From Oceanobacillus jeddahensis (GTDB lineage: Bacteria > Bacillota > Bacilli > Bacillales > Amphibacillaceae): 64,000 bases of DNA. Made by a program: the position numbers and the translations under genes. This document shows, one piece after another, positions 44,248 to 53,652 of this stretch. The stretch covers positions 62,001 through 126,000 of the forward strand of contig NZ_CCDM010000006.1 in the NCBI RefSeq assembly GCF_000750635.1. The letters run 5' to 3'. The stretch's first letter is position 1; every line of letters begins with the position of its first letter. Below the pieces are notes generated by a model. It searched no databases, was not told the origin of the DNA, and worked only from the letters and a program-made list of their open reading frames with translations.

Positions 44248-47200
44248 TTGACAGGTCAACTAGTTCAGTATGGACGGCACCGCCAACGCAGGAGCTATGC
44301 ACGTATTAACGAAGTGTTAGAATTACCTAACTTAATCGAGATCCAAACCGCATCTTATGAATGGTTCTTACAAGAAGGTTTGAGAGAGATGTTTCAGGAC
44401 ATCTCTCCGATTGAAAACTTTACGGGAAATCTATCACTTGAGTTTGTGGATTATAGTCTAGGTGATCCGAAATATCCTGTAGACGAAGCAAAAGAAAGAG
44501 ACGTGACATACAATGCTCCCCTCCGCGTGAAGGTTCGTTTAATCAATAATGAAACCGGAGAAGTAAAGGAACAGGAAGTATTTATGGGTGACTTCCCGTT
44601 AATGACAGATACGGGTACATTTATTATCAATGGAGCGGAGCGCGTTATTGTATCACAGCTTGTGCGTTCACCAAGTGTTTATTACAATGAAAAAATTGAT
44701 AAAAATGGGAAACGCGGTATTACAACAACGGTCATTCCAAACCGTGGAGCATGGTTAGAGTTTGAAACGGATGCAAAAAATGTTGTTTATGTCCGTATTG
44801 ACCGTACTCGTAAATTACCAATCACGGTTCTATTAAGAGCTTTAGGATTTAGAACAGATCAAGAGATTGTTGATTTGTTGGGCGAGAATGAATATTTACG
44901 AAACACATTAGAAAAAGACAATACAGAGAATGCAGAGAAGGCTCTTTTAGAAATCTATGAGCGCCTGCGTCCTGGTGAACCGCCGACAGTAGATAATGCG
45001 AAGAGTCTGTTAGTATCTCGCTTCTTTGACCCAAAACGCTATGATTTAGCACGTGTGGGCCGTTATAAAATGAATAAAAAGCTCCATATAAAAAATCGTT
45101 TATTCAACCAAGTACTTGCAGAGCCAGTTGTAGATTCGGAAACCGGAGAAGTGCTTGCGAATAAAGGCGACCGGATGGAACGAAAATTATTAAATAAAAT
45201 TCTTCCTTATCTTGAGCGTAAAGAAAACCGCTTTGGAGATAAAACAATGACACCACATAACGGGGTTTTAGAAGAGGAAATCACCGTACAATCTGTAAAA
45301 ATTCTTGATCCGACTGATCCAGATGGAGAGCGTGAATTAACTGTTATTGGTAACGGGGAAGTAGCAAAAGAAATTAAAAATATCACACCAGCTGATATTT
45401 TAGCTTCTATCAGTTATTTCTTTAATCTGCTTCATCAAGTAGGGAACACAGATGATATTGACCATCTTGGAAACCGCAGAATCCGTTCTGTTGGAGAATT
45501 ATTGCAAAACCAGTTCCGTATAGGGTTGTCCCGTATGGAGCGTGTTGTGCGTGAGAGAATGTCTATACAGGATACTTCCAGCGTAATACCACAGCAATTA
45601 ATCAATATTCGTCCTGTGATTGCTTCCGTCAAGGAGTTCTTCGGAAGCTCACAGCTGTCTACGTTTATGGACCAGACGAATCCGCTGGCAGAACTGACAA
45701 ATAAACGCCGTCTTTCTGCACTTGGACCTGGTGGATTAACTCGTGAGCGTGCAGGGTTTGAAGTTCGTGATGTTCACTACTCCCACTATGGGCGTATGTG
45801 TCCAATCGAGACTCCCGAGGGACCAAATATCGGTTTGATCAACTCGCTTTCCAGTTATGCGATAGTCAATAAATTTGGATTTATTGAAACACCCTATCGC
45901 AGAATTGATCATGAAACCGGCAAGGTAACTGAACACATTGATTATCTGACTGCTGATGAAGAAGATAATTATGTGATTGCACAGGCGAACGCACCCTTAA
46001 CGGAAGAGAAAACCTTCCAAAACGATGAAGTCATTGCCCGATTTGGAGGGGGAAACACGATTGTTGCACGAGAGCAGATCGATTATATGGACGTTTCTCC
46101 TAAACAAGTTGTTTCAGCAGCGACTGCATGTATTCCATTTCTGGAAAATGACGATTCTAACCGTGCATTGATGGGTGCGAATATGCAAAGACAAGCCGTC
46201 CCTTTGATGAATCCCAAAGCGCCGATTGTTGGAACAGGTATGGAATATGTGAATGGGAAAGACTCTGGGGCTGCTGTTATCTGTCGTCATGACGGAGTGG
46301 TAGAACGCGTGGATGCGAAAACCGTCATTGTACGTCGTATTTCCAATGTGGAGGGCAAAGAAGTTAAAGGAGACACAGATCGTTACGGATTACAGAAGTA
46401 TAAGCGTTCCAACCAGGGAACCTGCTATAACCAGCGCCCGATTGTTGCAGAAGGAGATCGTGTAACAAAAGGAGAGGTTCTTGCGGATGGCCCTTCGATG
46501 GAAGGCGGAGAATTAGCTTTGGGTCAAAATGTTCTTGTAGCCTTTATGACCTGGGAAGGGTATAACTACGAGGATGCGATTATTATGAGTGAACGCCTTG
46601 TAAAAGATGATGTTTTTACTTCCATTCATATTGAAGAATTTGAATCAGAATCTCGTGATACCAAGCTTGGACCAGAAGAAGTCACAAGAGATATTCCCAA
46701 TGTTGGGGAAGGCGCACTGAAAAACCTAGATGAACATGGAATTATCCGTGTCGGTGCAGAGGTAACGGACAGTGACATTCTTGTAGGAAAAGTAACACCG
46801 AAAGGAATGACGGAACTTTCCGCAGAAGAGCGCTTATTACATGCGATTTTTGGTGAGAAAGCTCGTGAAGTAAGAGATACATCCTTACGTGTTCCTCATG
46901 GCGGCGGTGGAATTGTCTTAGATGTAAAAATCTTTAACCGTGAAGATGGGGATGAACTGCCGCCGGGTGTGAATCAACTTGTTCGTGTATATATCGTTCA
47001 AAAACGTAAAATTAACGAAGGAGATAAAATGGCAGGCCGTCACGGTAACAAAGGGGTTATCTCCAAGATTTTACCGGAAGAGGATATGCCGTTCTTACCA
47101 GACGGTACACCAATCGACATCATGCTGAACCCATTAGGGGTACCATCACGTATGAACATCGGACAGGTGTTTGAGCTGCATTTAGGAATGGCTGCCAGAC

Positions 47201-47784
47201 AGCTTGGACTGCACATAGCAAGTCCGGTCTTTGATGGAGCAACTGAGGAAGATGTCTGGGAAACCCTTGAAGAAGCCGGCATGCCACGAGATGCGAAAAC
47301 CATTCTTTATGATGGCCGCACCGGAGAGGCTTTTGACAACCGTGTATCTGTAGGTGTTATGTATATGATTAAGCTTGCGCACATGGTTGACGATAAGTTG
47401 CATGCCCGTTCAACCGGACCATACTCTCTTGTAACGCAGCAGCCGCTTGGCGGGAAAGCACAGTTCGGCGGACAGCGTTTTGGTGAGATGGAGGTTTGGG
47501 CATTGGAAGCTTATGGTGCTGCCTATACACTTCAAGAAATCTTAACAGTTAAATCAGATGATACCGTTGGGCGTGTAAAGACATATGAAGCGATTGTAAA
47601 AGGCGATAATGTACCAGAGCCAGGTGTTCCTGAGTCCTTTAAAGTACTCATCAAAGAGCTTCAAAGTCTTGGGATGGATGTCAAGATACTCTCCAGCAAT
47701 GAAGAGGAAATCGATATGCGTGAGATGGGAGAGGAAGAAGCTGAGCAAACAAATAAGCTTCATTTAGAAGTGGAAGATAATTAA
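44248..47784 (+). CDS. rpoB: RNA polymerase beta subunit paralogue carried by the ICE, predicted rifamycin resistant
   Basis: A full-length, uninterrupted beta subunit of 1178 residues. It starts at TTG (as in B. subtilis) behind AAGGGGTG. Core motifs are intact: [72 protein letters not shown]-type active-site region, and [20 protein letters not shown]. The rifampicin region reads [20 protein letters not shown]: Thr472 replaces the usual Gln (E. coli 513) and Asn485 replaces His (E. coli 526); Asp516 and Ser531 equivalents are unchanged. The C-terminal tail is shorter than in B. subtilis. No rpoC, rplL or rplJ adjoins it, so it is not the housekeeping locus. It occupies the tet(M) position of Tn916-like elements. 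Resistance is inferred. Confidence 0.93.
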   Translation: MTGQLVQYGRHRQRRSYARINEVLELPNLIEIQTASYEWFLQEGLREMFQDISPIENFTGNLSLEFVDYSLGDPKYPVDEAKERDVTYNAPLRVKVRLINNETGEVKEQEVFMGDFPLMTDTGTFIINGAERVIVSQLVRSPSVYYNEKIDKNGKRGITTTVIPNRGAWLEFETDAKNVVYVRIDRTRKLPITVLLRALGFRTDQEIVDLLGENEYLRNTLEKDNTENAEKALLEIYERLRPGEPPTVDNAKSLLVSRFFDPKRYDLARVGRYKMNKKLHIKNRLFNQVLAEPVVDSETGEVLANKGDRMERKLLNKILPYLERKENRFGDKTMTPHNGVLEEEITVQSVKILDPTDPDGERELTVIGNGEVAKEIKNITPADILASISYFFNLLHQVGNTDDIDHLGNRRIRSVGELLQNQFRIGLSRMERVVRERMSIQDTSSVIPQQLINIRPVIASVKEFFGSSQLSTFMDQTNPLAELTNKRRLSALGPGGLTRERAGFEVRDVHYSHYGRMCPIETPEGPNIGLINSLSSYAIVNKFGFIETPYRRIDHETGKVTEHIDYLTADEEDNYVIAQANAPLTEEKTFQNDEVIARFGGGNTIVAREQIDYMDVSPKQVVSAATACIPFLENDDSNRALMGANMQRQAVPLMNPKAPIVGTGMEYVNGKDSGAAVICRHDGVVERVDAKTVIVRRISNVEGKEVKGDTDRYGLQKYKRSNQGTCYNQRPIVAEGDRVTKGEVLADGPSMEGGELALGQNVLVAFMTWEGYNYEDAIIMSERLVKDDVFTSIHIEEFESESRDTKLGPEEVTRDIPNVGEGALKNLDEHGIIRVGAEVTDSDILVGKVTPKGMTELSAEERLLHAIFGEKAREVRDTSLRVPHGGGGIVLDVKIFNREDGDELPPGVNQLVRVYIVQKRKINEGDKMAGRHGNKGVISKILPEEDMPFLPDGTPIDIMLNPLGVPSRMNIGQVFELHLGMAARQLGLHIASPVFDGATEEDVWETLEEAGMPRDAKTILYDGRTGEAFDNRVSVGVMYMIKLAHMVDDKLHARSTGPYSLVTQQPLGGKAQFGGQRFGEMEVWALEAYGAAYTLQEILTVKSDDTVGRVKTYEAIVKGDNVPEPGVPESFKVLIKELQSLGMDVKILSSNEEEIDMREMGEEEAEQTNKLHLEVEDN

Positions 47785-47868
47785 AGACTACCAGCATAGC
47801 ATTTATGGATAAGGAGATTTTTATCGTTTAGTCGTTTTGTGAAAAACGATGTTAAAGGAGGCAGACAA

Positions 47869-48768
47869 ATGAAAGTTGAATTGAAAAAGCTCACGTTGCT
47901 TAATGGTGAAACAATGGGGTACAGGGAGAGATCAGGCGGGGAAGAAGTGCTTCTCCTGATCCACGGAAACCAGTCATCTTCCCTGCAGTGGGATGTTCTT
48001 TTAGAGAAGCTGGATCAATCCTATAAGGTGTATGCTGTTGATTTACGTGGATTCGGCACATCGACATATCACACTTCTATTCAATCACTGAAGGATTTTT
48101 CAGAGGATCTGAAATTGTTTGCGGATGAGTTAGGATTGGACCGCTTTCATCTGATGGGGTGGTCAAACGGGGGCGGTGTGGCTATGCAGTTGGCTGCAGA
48201 TCACCCAGACTATGTCCAAAAGCTCATATTGCTTGCTTCATTATCAACGCGCGGTTATCCGATGTACAAATCCAGTGAAGCAGGTGTTCCAATCACGGAT
48301 GTCCGTTTAAAGACGAAGGAAGAGATTACGAACGATCAAGGATTGCAGTCCACATTGGAAGCCATGAAAAACAGAGACAAACCATTTATGAAAAAAGCGT
48401 GGGATTTTTTAGTGTTCTCCGATAATAAGCCGGAAGAAGAACAGTATGAGCGTTATTTAGAGGATGTATTTAAGCAGCGTAATGTGGTGGATGTGATGGA
48501 TGCAGCTAACCGTTTTAACATCAGTGACGAGTTTAACGGACTGGTTGATGGAACGGGAGAAATAAGTCAAATAACTGCTCCGGTGTTGGTAGTGTGGGGT
48601 ACGCGTGACTGTTTGACACCCCGATATATGACACAGGAGATTGTGGATGACTTTAGAATTTATGAAAAGGATGTAGATGCGATATATCTCGATGCTGGCC
48701 ATTCGCCGCTCATAGATAACCCGGAAGAACTCATCAAGGCGATGCTTGATTTTTTGCAGAAAAAGTAG
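47869..48768 (+). CDS. Alpha/beta hydrolase following the rpoB paralogue
   Basis: A 299-residue alpha/beta-fold hydrolase. The oxyanion strand is LLLIHGNQSSSLQW, the nucleophile elbow is GWSNGG (Ser 99), the acid is in VVWGTRDCLTP and the His is in LDAGHSPLIDNP. A cap domain covers ~150-215. AAAGGAGG precedes ATG 47869, 85 bases after the rpoB stop on the same strand, so co-transcription is likely. It resembles Bacillus esterase or intracellular polyester depolymerase-like proteins. Whether it acts on a rifamycin, an ester drug or something unrelated is unknown. Confidence 0.8.
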   Translation: MKVELKKLTLLNGETMGYRERSGGEEVLLLIHGNQSSSLQWDVLLEKLDQSYKVYAVDLRGFGTSTYHTSIQSLKDFSEDLKLFADELGLDRFHLMGWSNGGGVAMQLAADHPDYVQKLILLASLSTRGYPMYKSSEAGVPITDVRLKTKEEITNDQGLQSTLEAMKNRDKPFMKKAWDFLVFSDNKPEEEQYERYLEDVFKQRNVVDVMDAANRFNISDEFNGLVDGTGEISQITAPVLVVWGTRDCLTPRYMTQEIVDDFRIYEKDVDAIYLDAGHSPLIDNPEELIKAMLDFLQKK

Positions 48769-49056
48769 GGGAAATACAGAAAGAAATTTGGGTTCTTGCT
48801 AAAAAAAGAAGTAGGTAGAGTGGGGTCATAGGGAATATAAACAGTATGTTTATAATTATTCACATCTTATGAGCAGGTCTACGAATACAGAATGGTACGA
48901 GAATACAAAAGAGGCTCTAATGTTATTTCAAATACTAATTCTGATTTCTATTTCTGATGCTTTTGAAAGAATGAAACAAATAGTAGGTATTTCTATTGAG
49001 ATAATTAAATAGAATATTCCAAAATATCTCAAATGATAAACGACAACTGATATGCT

Positions 49057-49106
49057 CCCTTTATAGTAGACAGAAATAATAAAAATTCTCTCACTACTAT
49101 AAAGGG
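49057..49106. repeat. 12-bp inverted repeat, possible IS end remnant
   Basis: CCCTTTATAGTA (49057) and TACTATAAAGGG (49095) are perfect inverses. The left flank TGATATGCTCCCTTTATAGT resembles an IS3-type terminus, followed by a short broken frame from ATG 49115. The region 48769-49550 otherwise holds only this and the hairpin at 49230. Confidence 0.4.
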
Positions 49107-49229
49107 GGTTTCTTATGGTAAAAGAAGTAACATAAGGTTTATACCGCAATCGAGGCGCGATTGTTGAAGATCACATCCGAAAATGATCAAACTTTTTTAT
49201 AAAAATTGAGCCGTACTCCATAAATAAAG

Positions 49230-49273
49230 AAAGAATCCATTTTGATCAATCTTTTTTTCAAAATGGATTCTTT
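49230..49273. terminator. Strong hairpin between the rpoB cargo and the transfer module
   Basis: AAAGAATCCATTTTG pairs perfectly with CAAAATGGATTCTTT across a 14-base loop. It probably separates the convergent cargo and transfer transcripts. Confidence 0.7.
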
Positions 49274-49550
49274 CTGTTTACGGTAACATACAGGGGTTGT
49301 GAGATATTTTAATTGAACTTTATTTTAAAGCTACACCTATTTGGAGGGTCAAACGAACCCAGCTTGAAGCGAGCCGGGTTACTGTATGGAGTTGTGCCAT
49401 TCAATGATGAATTTATAGTGCCAAATAAAAATGAAAGTCACAGACTTATCCATTTTTAAGTGTTAAATAAGTCATCAAAGGGATAGAATAATGAAATTGT
49501 AGAAAGCATATATTTATCTAGAAATAGCAGCTTCGTCACTTTCATCTTCC

Positions 49551-50465
49551 CTATTTCACAATCATCCAGTTAATATCTTTCTCTAATGTGAGTTCATACT
49601 GTGAAAGCTGTGTTGCTTTGCTTGTTTCATCCAAATACATCACCGTAACCCATACTTTAATCTGATTCCCTTGTTCTTGATACACAGGATTAACCAACTC
49701 TGAAAACGTATAGTCCTGTTCAATAGGAGGTAAGATATCACCATCTACATAATAAGCGAGTTCTTGAGTAGTTGCCATTGGGTAGGAAGAAAAGAAAGTC
49801 TCTAAAAACTCGGTGACTTCTTGCTCTATGGTGCCGTCTACCGTTCCATTGCTTTCCACTTGTTCTGGTTTAAAGTTAGATTTTTCAGGTTGGTTCCATA
49901 GTGTTGGATTTTGGATTATGACTAGATTTTCTTGTTCGTCCTGATGCAGGATAATGCGATAAGTTGAATGGGTCAACGTATAGTCTTCATCATCTTCTGT
50001 AATTTTTTGTTCGACAGAATAAACGACCTCATAGGTGTCTACCGTTTCTTCTGTGACCGACCAAATGTTGATCTCTTGCACACTGGCACTTGTCGGAATA
50101 TCATCTCGAACCGAATCAACATTTAACGCTTGCAATTCTTCGGTCAGATAACCCTTGAGTTTTTCGGTTCGTTCTTCCAATGCCTCTGTTTCATTGTCCC
50201 ACGTATAATAGTCTTGCACAAAATTTCGTGTGAAGCTTTCGATGGCGTTGATATCAATAATGGTCGTTTCCACTTTTTCTACTTCATGCGTGGTGTGTTG
50301 ATCGATGGCCGTAAAGTTTTTATAGATGCCAAAAGCTAAACTGCTGATGAGTAGCACCCATAAAACAAGGACGGTTTTTTTACGTTTTCCAACGGTCTTC
50401 ACTTTGACTTTTTTGCTTTTTGATGGCGTTTCTTGTTTTTCTTTTTTACCAAAAGACAGGCGCAT
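49551..50465 (-). CDS. Conjugation protein Orf13/TcpC (VirB8-like)
   Basis: A 304-residue bitopic membrane protein. A short basic cytoplasmic N-terminus (KKEKQETPSKSKKVKVKTVGK) precedes one membrane helix (KTVLVLWVLLISSLAFGIY, residues ~30-48). The extracellular region contains two NTF2/VirB8-like domains, visible as repeated helix-plus-sheet segments (FTRNFVQDYYTW... and FLETFFSSYPM...). Tn916 Orf13 and pCW3 TcpC have this layout and are required for mating-channel assembly. It is the last gene of the transfer operon, 17 bases after the hydrolase gene. Confidence 0.88.
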   Translation of the reverse strand: MRLSFGKKEKQETPSKSKKVKVKTVGKRKKTVLVLWVLLISSLAFGIYKNFTAIDQHTTHEVEKVETTIIDINAIESFTRNFVQDYYTWDNETEALEERTEKLKGYLTEELQALNVDSVRDDIPTSASVQEINIWSVTEETVDTYEVVYSVEQKITEDDEDYTLTHSTYRIILHQDEQENLVIIQNPTLWNQPEKSNFKPEQVESNGTVDGTIEQEVTEFLETFFSSYPMATTQELAYYVDGDILPPIEQDYTFSELVNPVYQEQGNQIKVWVTVMYLDETSKATQLSQYELTLEKDINWMIVK

Positions 50466-50482
50466 GTCATTTCATCCTTTCT

Positions 50483-51514
50483 TTATTGTTTAATCCGTCC
50501 AGCTCCAATAAGGTGTTCTTGCCAGTAATCCGAGGTCAAGTCATCATACCCAATAGGATCACCAGCGTTATACATTTGGTTATCTCCAACGTAGATTCCG
50601 ACATGTGTCACATAATTGGCGGTGTTATATGTGGAGTGAAAGAACACCAAATCACCGGGCTGTGCTTCCGATAATGGAATAGACTCGGTAGCATCATATT
50701 GTTCTTGTGCAGTTCGGGGGAGATTAATACCAACCTTTCCATACACCCATCGCGTGAGACCACTGCAATCGAATGAAGTATCTGGATTGTCACCGCCGAA
50801 AACATAGGGATAACCCTTGTATTTTAAGGCTTCCTCCATTATTAATTGCACGGTGTCATCTTCAAATTCAGACGTGTCCGATAAATACGGATCAAGCAAA
50901 TCTATATAAAACATGTTGCCGTAGCTATATCTCCAGCCTCCATTTTTCTCCACAGCAATAGGATTACTGTAAGTGACTCGGCTGCCCCCAGATTGTTCTT
51001 CCGCAAAACTTTCTGCCAACTCAAAGGAATAAGCAGTGTCTCGTTCTGCGACATATTCAATGAAACCGCCACCGTAATTATAAGCTTGAAGGGCAGTCAA
51101 GTCATCGACACCTTTTGTTTCCGCTGACTCTAATAATTCCGCAAAGTATTTTGTACCTTGTTCAATTGATGATTCTGTATCTAAAGAGTTCGGCGGCAAG
51201 CCCAACGATTCGCTCGACTGCATGACATCCTCAGCAGTCCCGCCACTTTCTACTGCGATAATGGCAAGTAAAAGAGGAACATAATCATCAATGCCATGAG
51301 CTTGTGCATGTTTTTCTACCAATGACTGGTGTGCCAATACTTCTTCGGGAACAGACACATTCTGTATGTCTTCTGGTGACATGCCACCTGTGGGCACATT
51401 AAAATCACCGTCTTCATCTGAAATAAAAATCGCCACAAACATCAATAAACTGAAAAAAGCAAGAAAGCCTAATCCGCCAGCGATCAAGAAGAATTTCCAT
51501 TTAAGGAGGATCAT
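50483..51514 (-). CDS. Conjugation peptidoglycan hydrolase Orf14/CwlT-like
   Basis: A 343-residue wall hydrolase. An N-terminal membrane helix (residues ~8-32) anchors it. The first domain is lysozyme-like: LLAIIAVESGGTAEDVMQSS with catalytic Glu, LQAYNYGGGFIEYV. The second is NlpC/P60: Cys in TSFDCSGLTRWVYG, His in THVGIYVG. It opens the wall for the mating channel, as CwlT does in ICEBs1 and Orf14 in Tn916. It overlaps the previous gene by four bases. Confidence 0.92.
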   Translation of the reverse strand: MILLKWKFFLIAGGLGFLAFFSLLMFVAIFISDEDGDFNVPTGGMSPEDIQNVSVPEEVLAHQSLVEKHAQAHGIDDYVPLLLAIIAVESGGTAEDVMQSSESLGLPPNSLDTESSIEQGTKYFAELLESAETKGVDDLTALQAYNYGGGFIEYVAERDTAYSFELAESFAEEQSGGSRVTYSNPIAVEKNGGWRYSYGNMFYIDLLDPYLSDTSEFEDDTVQLIMEEALKYKGYPYVFGGDNPDTSFDCSGLTRWVYGKVGINLPRTAQEQYDATESIPLSEAQPGDLVFFHSTYNTANYVTHVGIYVGDNQMYNAGDPIGYDDLTSDYWQEHLIGAGRIKQ

Positions 51515-53652
51515 CGGCGATTCCTCCTTTCATGATGTAGTGGACGTTTGACCGCCTGTTTCGGACGGATATGGGATGAGTTCAGTGCTGCCTGCCTATT
51601 TTTCCGTTGTTTTAATGACTGTTCTGATGGTCGGCTTGAAGGTGTGTTTTTCCCTTGCTTCTTGGTTTGAACGGAATTTCGGTAAAAATGGCGTTGGTTT
51701 CTTTTGAGGTTGGCTTGTACTGGTGCTTGTTTATGTTTTGGTTGACTTCGTGATTGATTGTGGCGTGATGACTTTTCTTTCTCCGAACGTTTAGATCGTT
51801 GTTGAGAAAGCGATTGCTTGGAAACCGTTGCTTGCCTTTGTTTTTGTTCTAACGCTTGCCGTTTTTCAGCAATGGTCTGTCGGTGCTTGCGGGTACGTTC
51901 CGTGTTTTCACGTTGCCGTTTATCTGTGGCTTGATAAACACCCTTTTTAAAATCCTTACCGGGGCGTTTCAATTGCTCTTTTCCTTGCGTCAAAGCGTAT
52001 TTCGTTGTGGTCGGTAAATCTTTGACTTGTTGTTTTCTGTGTTGAATATTTGCCCGCATGCGTTTCTTGGTATCCAATACTTTGCCAGTGGTTTGTCCCA
52101 CTTTCTGACTGATTGATGGGCTTTCCCGGCTTCTCCGTTCCTTCTGGTTTTTATTGCCGGATGATAAACGCTGCAAAGGTCGGAGAGGGGAGAAGGTATT
52201 TTTTGTTTGTCTGGATTTGCCGACCATTGATCCGATGGTTGCTCCAGCCGTTGCACCTGCCAATGTGCGTCCCAATGTTCGCTGCAATTGACGACCACCT
52301 CGGTAAGCCATTCGTCGTGGACGGTGCATGACTTTTCGTCCGACTTGTTGACTGTCACTGCTTTGTAGGCGGAACATCCCCATAATGTCACCAAGCTTCA
52401 TATAAATGCCGGCAAATGTGACGATTTGCAGGAATGCAATCAAAAAGAAAGGGTACGTGGCAGTTAAAGAATAAATCATGGATGAGATACTAAAAGCAAC
52501 GGTAATAATCAAGGTGATTCCTGCCCGTAACATGATCACGTTAAACAATTTTAAAATCGCCTGTTTGGCCATCCCTTCAAACGTTGGAATCATCGAAAGT
52601 AAGAAGCTGATTGGTAGAAACATCGCAAAAATGATAAATAATATTTGCGAGAAAATCATAATACCCGACAACAAAAACACGAAAATGGAAATTCCGATAT
52701 TAAACAGAAATAAAAAAGAAACCATGCCTAAGCGGGTGGTCGTCTTCGTGATCGTGAGATTTTTGTTATCATAATCTTCAATTTCTGCTTGAACAGCAGC
52801 TTCCCGATCTTCACCGTTATTCGCATTGGGATCGATGGAGACTAGCGCTTCCACTCGTTCTTCACCAATCGCTTCTTTATCTGAATCATCAAACTGTAAT
52901 AACATCCACGGTTGTTCCACCTGAATGGAAAAAAGGTTATTGCGTATCATATCCACACTATCTTTTCCCCGACTATCTGAGCTTGGCATTAAAATTCGAG
53001 TCCCTAAATCCAAACTGGCTTCGCTGATATCCGCTGAAAATTCATTAATCTTGGTGATATAGGTTGGAGCAAAGGCAATAAAGGCACCAGAAACGATGAA
53101 TACAAGCAGGAAATTCAGAATGGCCCGTATCGCTTTGGTGGTTTCTTGTTTCAACAAACCCGTATAGGCCACATAGATTCCAATAATCAAAACAAAGAGA
53201 AGCAAAAAGCCAACATAGAAGCCGTCTTCTCCAAAACCTTGTGAAGTGATCCCTGCTAGGGTCTGTATATTTTGTCCAATGGCAGTGGCTGTATCGGAAA
53301 TAAAATCTAAGGAATAGGCTTGCTGCACCAAGTATCCGGTGGCATTGGATAGGTAGAGATTAATAATCCATATAAAGTTGGTGATGGTATATAAGCCGTA
53401 CATGACCTGTTTACCAATCCCGTCATTCCAATTCCACGGCAACCAGTCCCACCCCTCATCCACGTAAAAGTCAAGTTGATAATGATCAAGGGGATAGAGG
53501 GAATAGAGATTGTCTTCGGATACCGTCTCATCCACTAATCCAGCAGCATGGGTGACTGTCATAAACGATAGAAGCATAAAAAAAATAACCACACTTATAA
53601 GTGCCGCCATCCATGCTATCTTTTTCAATGTTTGTTTGTTCAACGTCATCAC
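51511..53652 (-). CDS. Conjugation membrane protein Orf15 (VirB6-like)
   Basis: A 713-residue protein. The N-terminal helix is probably a signal anchor. A cluster of about seven membrane helices lies between residues ~90 and ~430, and a very basic, Gln/Arg/Lys-rich cytoplasmic tail covers ~440-713. Tn916 Orf15 and ICEBs1 ConG have the same form and form part of the mating channel in the membrane. The basic tail may contact DNA or the ATPases. It overlaps the VirB4-like gene by four bases. Confidence 0.88.
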   Translation of the reverse strand: MMTLNKQTLKKIAWMAALISVVIFFMLLSFMTVTHAAGLVDETVSEDNLYSLYPLDHYQLDFYVDEGWDWLPWNWNDGIGKQVMYGLYTITNFIWIINLYLSNATGYLVQQAYSLDFISDTATAIGQNIQTLAGITSQGFGEDGFYVGFLLLFVLIIGIYVAYTGLLKQETTKAIRAILNFLLVFIVSGAFIAFAPTYITKINEFSADISEASLDLGTRILMPSSDSRGKDSVDMIRNNLFSIQVEQPWMLLQFDDSDKEAIGEERVEALVSIDPNANNGEDREAAVQAEIEDYDNKNLTITKTTTRLGMVSFLFLFNIGISIFVFLLSGIMIFSQILFIIFAMFLPISFLLSMIPTFEGMAKQAILKLFNVIMLRAGITLIITVAFSISSMIYSLTATYPFFLIAFLQIVTFAGIYMKLGDIMGMFRLQSSDSQQVGRKVMHRPRRMAYRGGRQLQRTLGRTLAGATAGATIGSMVGKSRQTKNTFSPLRPLQRLSSGNKNQKERRSRESPSISQKVGQTTGKVLDTKKRMRANIQHRKQQVKDLPTTTKYALTQGKEQLKRPGKDFKKGVYQATDKRQRENTERTRKHRQTIAEKRQALEQKQRQATVSKQSLSQQRSKRSEKEKSSRHNQSRSQPKHKQAPVQANLKRNQRHFYRNSVQTKKQGKNTPSSRPSEQSLKQRKNRQAALNSSHIRPKQAVKRPLHHERRNRR

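Noticed and set aside
44248-47784. The housekeeping rpoB locus
   Set aside because: No rplL, rplJ or rpoC flanks it; it lies between ICE genes within the attL-attR interval, and an alpha/beta hydrolase follows it.
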